Assembly: GCF_003858645.1 (NCBI RefSeq)
Contig: NZ_RQJP01000007.1
Coordinates: 248,001 to 312,000 of the forward strand
Length of the DNA stretch: 64,000 nucleotides
Direction: 5' to 3'
From: Larkinella knui
GTDB taxonomy: Bacteria > Bacteroidota > Bacteroidia > Cytophagales > Spirosomataceae
The notes under the pieces were generated by a model. The model was not told where the DNA came from. It did no database searches and was given only the letters and a program-made list of their open reading frames with translations. Every line of letters begins with the position of its first letter. The stretch's first letter is position 1. The translations under genes were made by a program, and so were the position numbers. This document shows positions 61,139 to 64,000 of this stretch, piece by piece.

Positions 61139-62164
61139 ATGGAAGATCCTCAGAAACGTTTAGCGCTCAGTTTGCTGGCTTATGCCGCCCAGAAAGACAT
61201 TGACCCGGAGCGTTTGTGTGTATTAGCAGGCATTGATTTACAGGAGCTTACCAGCAAATCGGTCGTGCCGTTGACCCGGAAACAGGTTGGCGATCTCTGG
61301 CTGAATGCGGTTCATCTGACCAACGATCCGCTGTTTGGCCTGCATTTCGGCGAGTCGCTGCAACTGGCGGCTTTAGGTATCGTGGGCCAGCTGGTCCAGA
61401 GCTGTGCGACGGTTGGGGAAGCGTTGACCAACGCGGCTGCGGCCACGCGTTTGGTCACCGATTTATTCCAGATGGAGGTGTACCAAACCGCCCGAACGTT
61501 CACCATCCGGTTTGTTCCTGAACCCGGCTGCGAAAACGAACGGGCGTCGGTTTTTCGACAGATCATGGATCTATTCATGGTTTTTGTTCTGCACGAAGCC
61601 GACGGCCTGGTGTTGAAAAAAATCAGCCCCAAAACCGTCCGTCTTCCATACGATTTATTGAATCCGGACGAATATGAGCGGGTCCTACGTTGCAAACCCG
61701 TTAAAAAACCGGGCGAGTATGCGATGGAATTCGAAAACCGGTATTGGGACGAACCCATTTTGACGGCCAACTACGAACTGCAAAGTCTGCTGCTAAAAAA
61801 AGTGGCTGAACAACACAAGGAATTTGAGCATGCCAGAGCGCTGAAAGACCGAATCCGGAGTTTTCTGCTGGCCAACGCATACCTGGGCATTCCGTCGCTG
61901 GATCAACTGGCCGCAAATTTCAACACGAGCGCCCGCAGCCTGCAGCGCAAACTCCAGGAGGAGGGCGTTTCGTATCAGCAGGTGGCGGATTCGGTGCGCA
62001 AGTCGCTGGCGATTCACTATTTAGCGTCGGGCAGTTATCCTGTCAAAGAGATTTCGTACATCCTCGGTTACAACGAGTTGAGTGCCTTCAGCCGGGCGTT
62101 CAAACGCTGGACGGGGCGGACACCGGTGACGTATCAGGGAGGCCGTTCATCCACGTCCTTTTAA
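61139..62164 (+). CDS. AraC-family regulator with Arabinose_bd-like N-terminal domain
   Basis: A 341-residue regulator. The N-terminal 200 residues fit the ligand-binding domain of the OruR/GadX-like group (PLTRKQVGDLWLNAVHLTNDPLFGLHFGESLQLAALGIVGQLVQSCATVGEAL). The C-terminal AraC domain has two helix-turn-helix units (SLDQLAANFNTSARSLQRKLQEEG and VKEISYILGYNELSAFSRAFKRWTGRTP). Ligand unknown. It is divergent from the small membrane protein gene. Confidence 0.93.
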   Translation: MEDPQKRLALSLLAYAAQKDIDPERLCVLAGIDLQELTSKSVVPLTRKQVGDLWLNAVHLTNDPLFGLHFGESLQLAALGIVGQLVQSCATVGEALTNAAAATRLVTDLFQMEVYQTARTFTIRFVPEPGCENERASVFRQIMDLFMVFVLHEADGLVLKKISPKTVRLPYDLLNPDEYERVLRCKPVKKPGEYAMEFENRYWDEPILTANYELQSLLLKKVAEQHKEFEHARALKDRIRSFLLANAYLGIPSLDQLAANFNTSARSLQRKLQEEGVSYQQVADSVRKSLAIHYLASGSYPVKEISYILGYNELSAFSRAFKRWTGRTPVTYQGGRSSTSF

Positions 62165-62316
62165 ACCGCCCGGTTATCGGTTTTCGTCAACCCGGTCGGT
62201 CCCAAACAAATCCGCGTACATCCCGTTAATAGAGGGAATCGATCAGTCCGGAAGAGCAGTGGAACGAGTGAAGTGACCGGGGAAATAAAACAGTACTTAC
62301 GTAAACTTTGCTTACC

Positions 62317-63426
62317 ATGTCTTCGGTTCCTACCCCGCCGTTCTACCACCGGCTTTCGCATACGCTACTGGCTTTAGGTCTGATTATGACCGGGTTCTAC
62401 CTCGGTCAGGACATCATTGTGCCCTTCGCCATGGCCGGCTTGCTGGCCGTGCTGCTGCGCCCCCTCGAAGCCTGGATGATTCGCCGGGGGATTCCAAAAG
62501 TAGTTGCCATCAGTCTGGCGCTGTTTCTGGCAGTGGCTGTTTTGGTGGGTTTGACGATGGTGATTTCCATGCAGATTGCCCACTTTGCCGATGACTGGCC
62601 CAAATTGCAAAAGAATCTCAACGATTTTTACAAAGATGCCCGGCGCTGGGTGCGGCAGGAATACAACGTCAGCTACAGCCAGCAGGATAAATACCTCAAA
62701 CAGGCTCAGGCGCAAACGATGGACACCTTGCAGGGGTCCGATACGCTCGGCATTATTACGGGGCCGATTGGTACGTTACTGCTCCTGCCGATTTACATCT
62801 TTCTGCTCCTGTATTACCGGGCCATGCTCATTCAGTTCATCATCCGCTCATTCACCACTGAACATACGGAGCGTGTGCGGGAAGTGCTGGGTGAGATCCG
62901 GAGTGTAATTCAAAGTTACGTCGTGGGGCTGGTTACGGAAACGGCCTGCGTAGCGATTCTCAATTCGGTGGGTTTACTGGTTCTGGGCGTCCAATACGCG
63001 GTTTTGATGGGCGTCATTGCGGCCATTCTGAACTTGATTCCATACATCGGTGGTTTGGTTGCAACCGGCCTGGCGGTGGCCGTGACGTTTGTGAACCACC
63101 CCGAACCTTCGACCCTGCTGGGCGTTGTGGCCGTATTTCTGGTGGTTCAGTTTATCGATAACAACTTTCTGGTGCCGGTTATTATCGGTTCCAAAGTCCG
63201 GATCAATGCGCTGGTATCGATCGTCGGCGTATTACTCGGCGGGGCCCTGGCGGGTGTTTCCGGGATGTTTTTGTCGATTCCGATCATTGCCATTCTGAAA
63301 GTGATTTTTGATCGTGTTGAAGGACTGGAACCCTGGGGAATTTTGCTCGGTGATCAGACTTCCGAAGAAGACATCAATAAAATGCTGCGGTTACGCCGGC
63401 GGAAAAAGAAAGTTCCGGCCAGCTGA
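62317..63426 (+). CDS. AI-2E family (PerM-like) membrane protein
   Basis: A 369-residue protein from ATG 62317; an in-frame TTG nine bases earlier is less likely. About seven to eight hydrophobic helices with the family's duplicated pattern, including LLLPIYIFLLLYYRAMLIQF, VVGLVTETACVAILNSVGLLVLGVQYAVLMGVIAAILNLIPYIG and FIDNNFLVPVIIGSKVRINALVSI. The last motif is diagnostic. Members export small molecules or act as Na+/H+ antiporters; the name does not prove AI-2 transport. Confidence 0.93.
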   Translation: MSSVPTPPFYHRLSHTLLALGLIMTGFYLGQDIIVPFAMAGLLAVLLRPLEAWMIRRGIPKVVAISLALFLAVAVLVGLTMVISMQIAHFADDWPKLQKNLNDFYKDARRWVRQEYNVSYSQQDKYLKQAQAQTMDTLQGSDTLGIITGPIGTLLLLPIYIFLLLYYRAMLIQFIIRSFTTEHTERVREVLGEIRSVIQSYVVGLVTETACVAILNSVGLLVLGVQYAVLMGVIAAILNLIPYIGGLVATGLAVAVTFVNHPEPSTLLGVVAVFLVVQFIDNNFLVPVIIGSKVRINALVSIVGVLLGGALAGVSGMFLSIPIIAILKVIFDRVEGLEPWGILLGDQTSEEDINKMLRLRRRKKKVPAS

Positions 63427-63493
63427 ACGCAGGAGCGGGAAACCGGTAATTCCGAATTCTTGGAAAATACCGCTCCTCTGCCTATTTTACGGT

Positions 63494-64000
63494 ATGAAAA
63501 CCGCCTTCTGTGTCTTCCTCATCGTCCTGTTTTTCATGCCCTTTATGGTATCGGCTCAATCGACCAAACGTCCCCGCGACTACGGCATTCGCTTTGGCGT
63601 CTTACCAACCGGCGCACTCAATGCCATCACCGATGTGCCGGGGGTGCGGGTTGGCCAGGTGACGTTGCTGGAGGGCCAGCGGGTGCGAACGGGGGTGACG
63701 GCTATTCTGCCGCACGAGGGCAATCTGTTCCAGCAAAAATGTCAGGCGGCCATTTACGTCGGCAACGGTTTTGGCAAACTGGCGGGCTATACGCAGGTCG
63801 AGGAACTCGGCACGCTCGAAACGCCGATTGTGCTGACCAATACGCTGGGTGTGCCGACGGCGGCCGACGCCGTAATCGACTACACGCTGGCGCAACCGGG
63901 GAATGAGCAGGTGCGCTCGCTGAATCCGGTGGTGGGCGAAACCAACGACGGGGGTCTGAACGATATCCGTAGCCGCCCCGTCACCAAACAGCACGTTCTG
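63494..64000 (+). CDS. P1-family (DmpA-like) peptidase, 3' truncated
   Basis: The frame starts at ATG 63494 with a signal peptide (KTAFCVFLIVLFFMPFMVSAQ) and runs off the window, giving 169 residues. YGIRFGVLPTGALNAITDVPGVRVGQVTL and ETPIVLTNTLGVPTAADAV are strong marks of the S58 DmpA/ornithine-acetyltransferase fold. The autoprocessing serine lies beyond the window. Such enzymes release N-terminal D- or L-amino acids. Confidence 0.9.
   Translation, partial: MKTAFCVFLIVLFFMPFMVSAQSTKRPRDYGIRFGVLPTGALNAITDVPGVRVGQVTLLEGQRVRTGVTAILPHEGNLFQQKCQAAIYVGNGFGKLAGYTQVEELGTLETPIVLTNTLGVPTAADAVIDYTLAQPGNEQVRSLNPVVGETNDGGLNDIRSRPVTKQHVL

Noticed and set aside
63460-63906. 148-codon + strand frame at the right edge
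   Set aside because: It lies in a different frame from the DmpA-like coding sequence beginning at 63494, which has a signal peptide and family motifs.
1-64000. CRISPR arrays, tRNA or rRNA genes, transposases, prophage genes
   Set aside because: Looked for on both strands; no regularly spaced direct repeats, no tRNA-like cloverleaf and no such proteins were found.

Overview
The window looks like chromosomal DNA of a Bacteroidota species of the order Cytophagales, most likely the Spirosomaceae (Larkinella/Spirosoma type; inference from protein style, not a database match). Supporting signs are a moderately GC-rich genome, two intergenic sites matching the Bacteroidota promoter pattern TTTG-N18/19-TAnnTTTG, a large periplasmic-propeller hybrid histidine kinase, ThuA/PQQ/PKD/cytochrome multidomain proteins, CE15-like and sulfatase enzymes, and weak Shine-Dalgarno signals. 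No rRNA, tRNA, CRISPR array, phage or insertion-sequence transposase was recognised. Both ends cut a gene (a PLP enzyme at the left, a P1-family peptidase at the right).

Layout. 0-5 kb: a same-strand set of SelA-like PLP enzyme, exported amidohydrolase, bile-acid/Na+-type symporter and secreted SMP-30-like protein, possibly a catabolic module. 5-8 kb: a receiver-Crp regulator with a soluble PAS histidine kinase, then a thioredoxin fold without its active cysteines. 8-20 kb: secreted or membrane hydrolases and oxidoreductases (sulfatase, two alpha/beta hydrolases, a CE15-like esterase, a HEAT/cytochrome c dehydrogenase-like protein, a 2OG dioxygenase, an LLM flavoenzyme). 20-26 kb: DHDPS-like lyase, TetR plus NAD(P)-binding protein, an OmpR/small membrane protein/HK cluster, and an ECF sigma factor. 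26-32.5 kb: an 1158-residue ThuA-PQQ-PKD-cytochrome-CBM protein, an NhaP antiporter, a lipoprotein FKBP and a glyoxalase-fold enzyme. 32.5-41 kb: an RND efflux operon (TolC, permease, adaptor, lipoprotein) with a divergent two-component system. 41-49 kb: a DoxX/glutathione peroxidase/OhrR-like redox operon, an AlkZ-like protein, DinB, arylamine N-acetyltransferase, carbonic anhydrase and patatin. 49-64 kb: a 1406-residue hybrid kinase, a large uncharacterised secreted protein, an ankyrin gene with a decayed duplicate, FUSC and PspC membrane proteins, an AraC regulator, an AI-2E family permease and the start of a DmpA-like peptidase.

The strongest signal not explained by genes is a set of about a dozen long imperfect palindromes between genes. 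At least two families occur more than once, with compensatory changes between arms, and several abut or overlap stop codons. They look like structured, possibly mobile repeats that also shape mRNA 3' ends.
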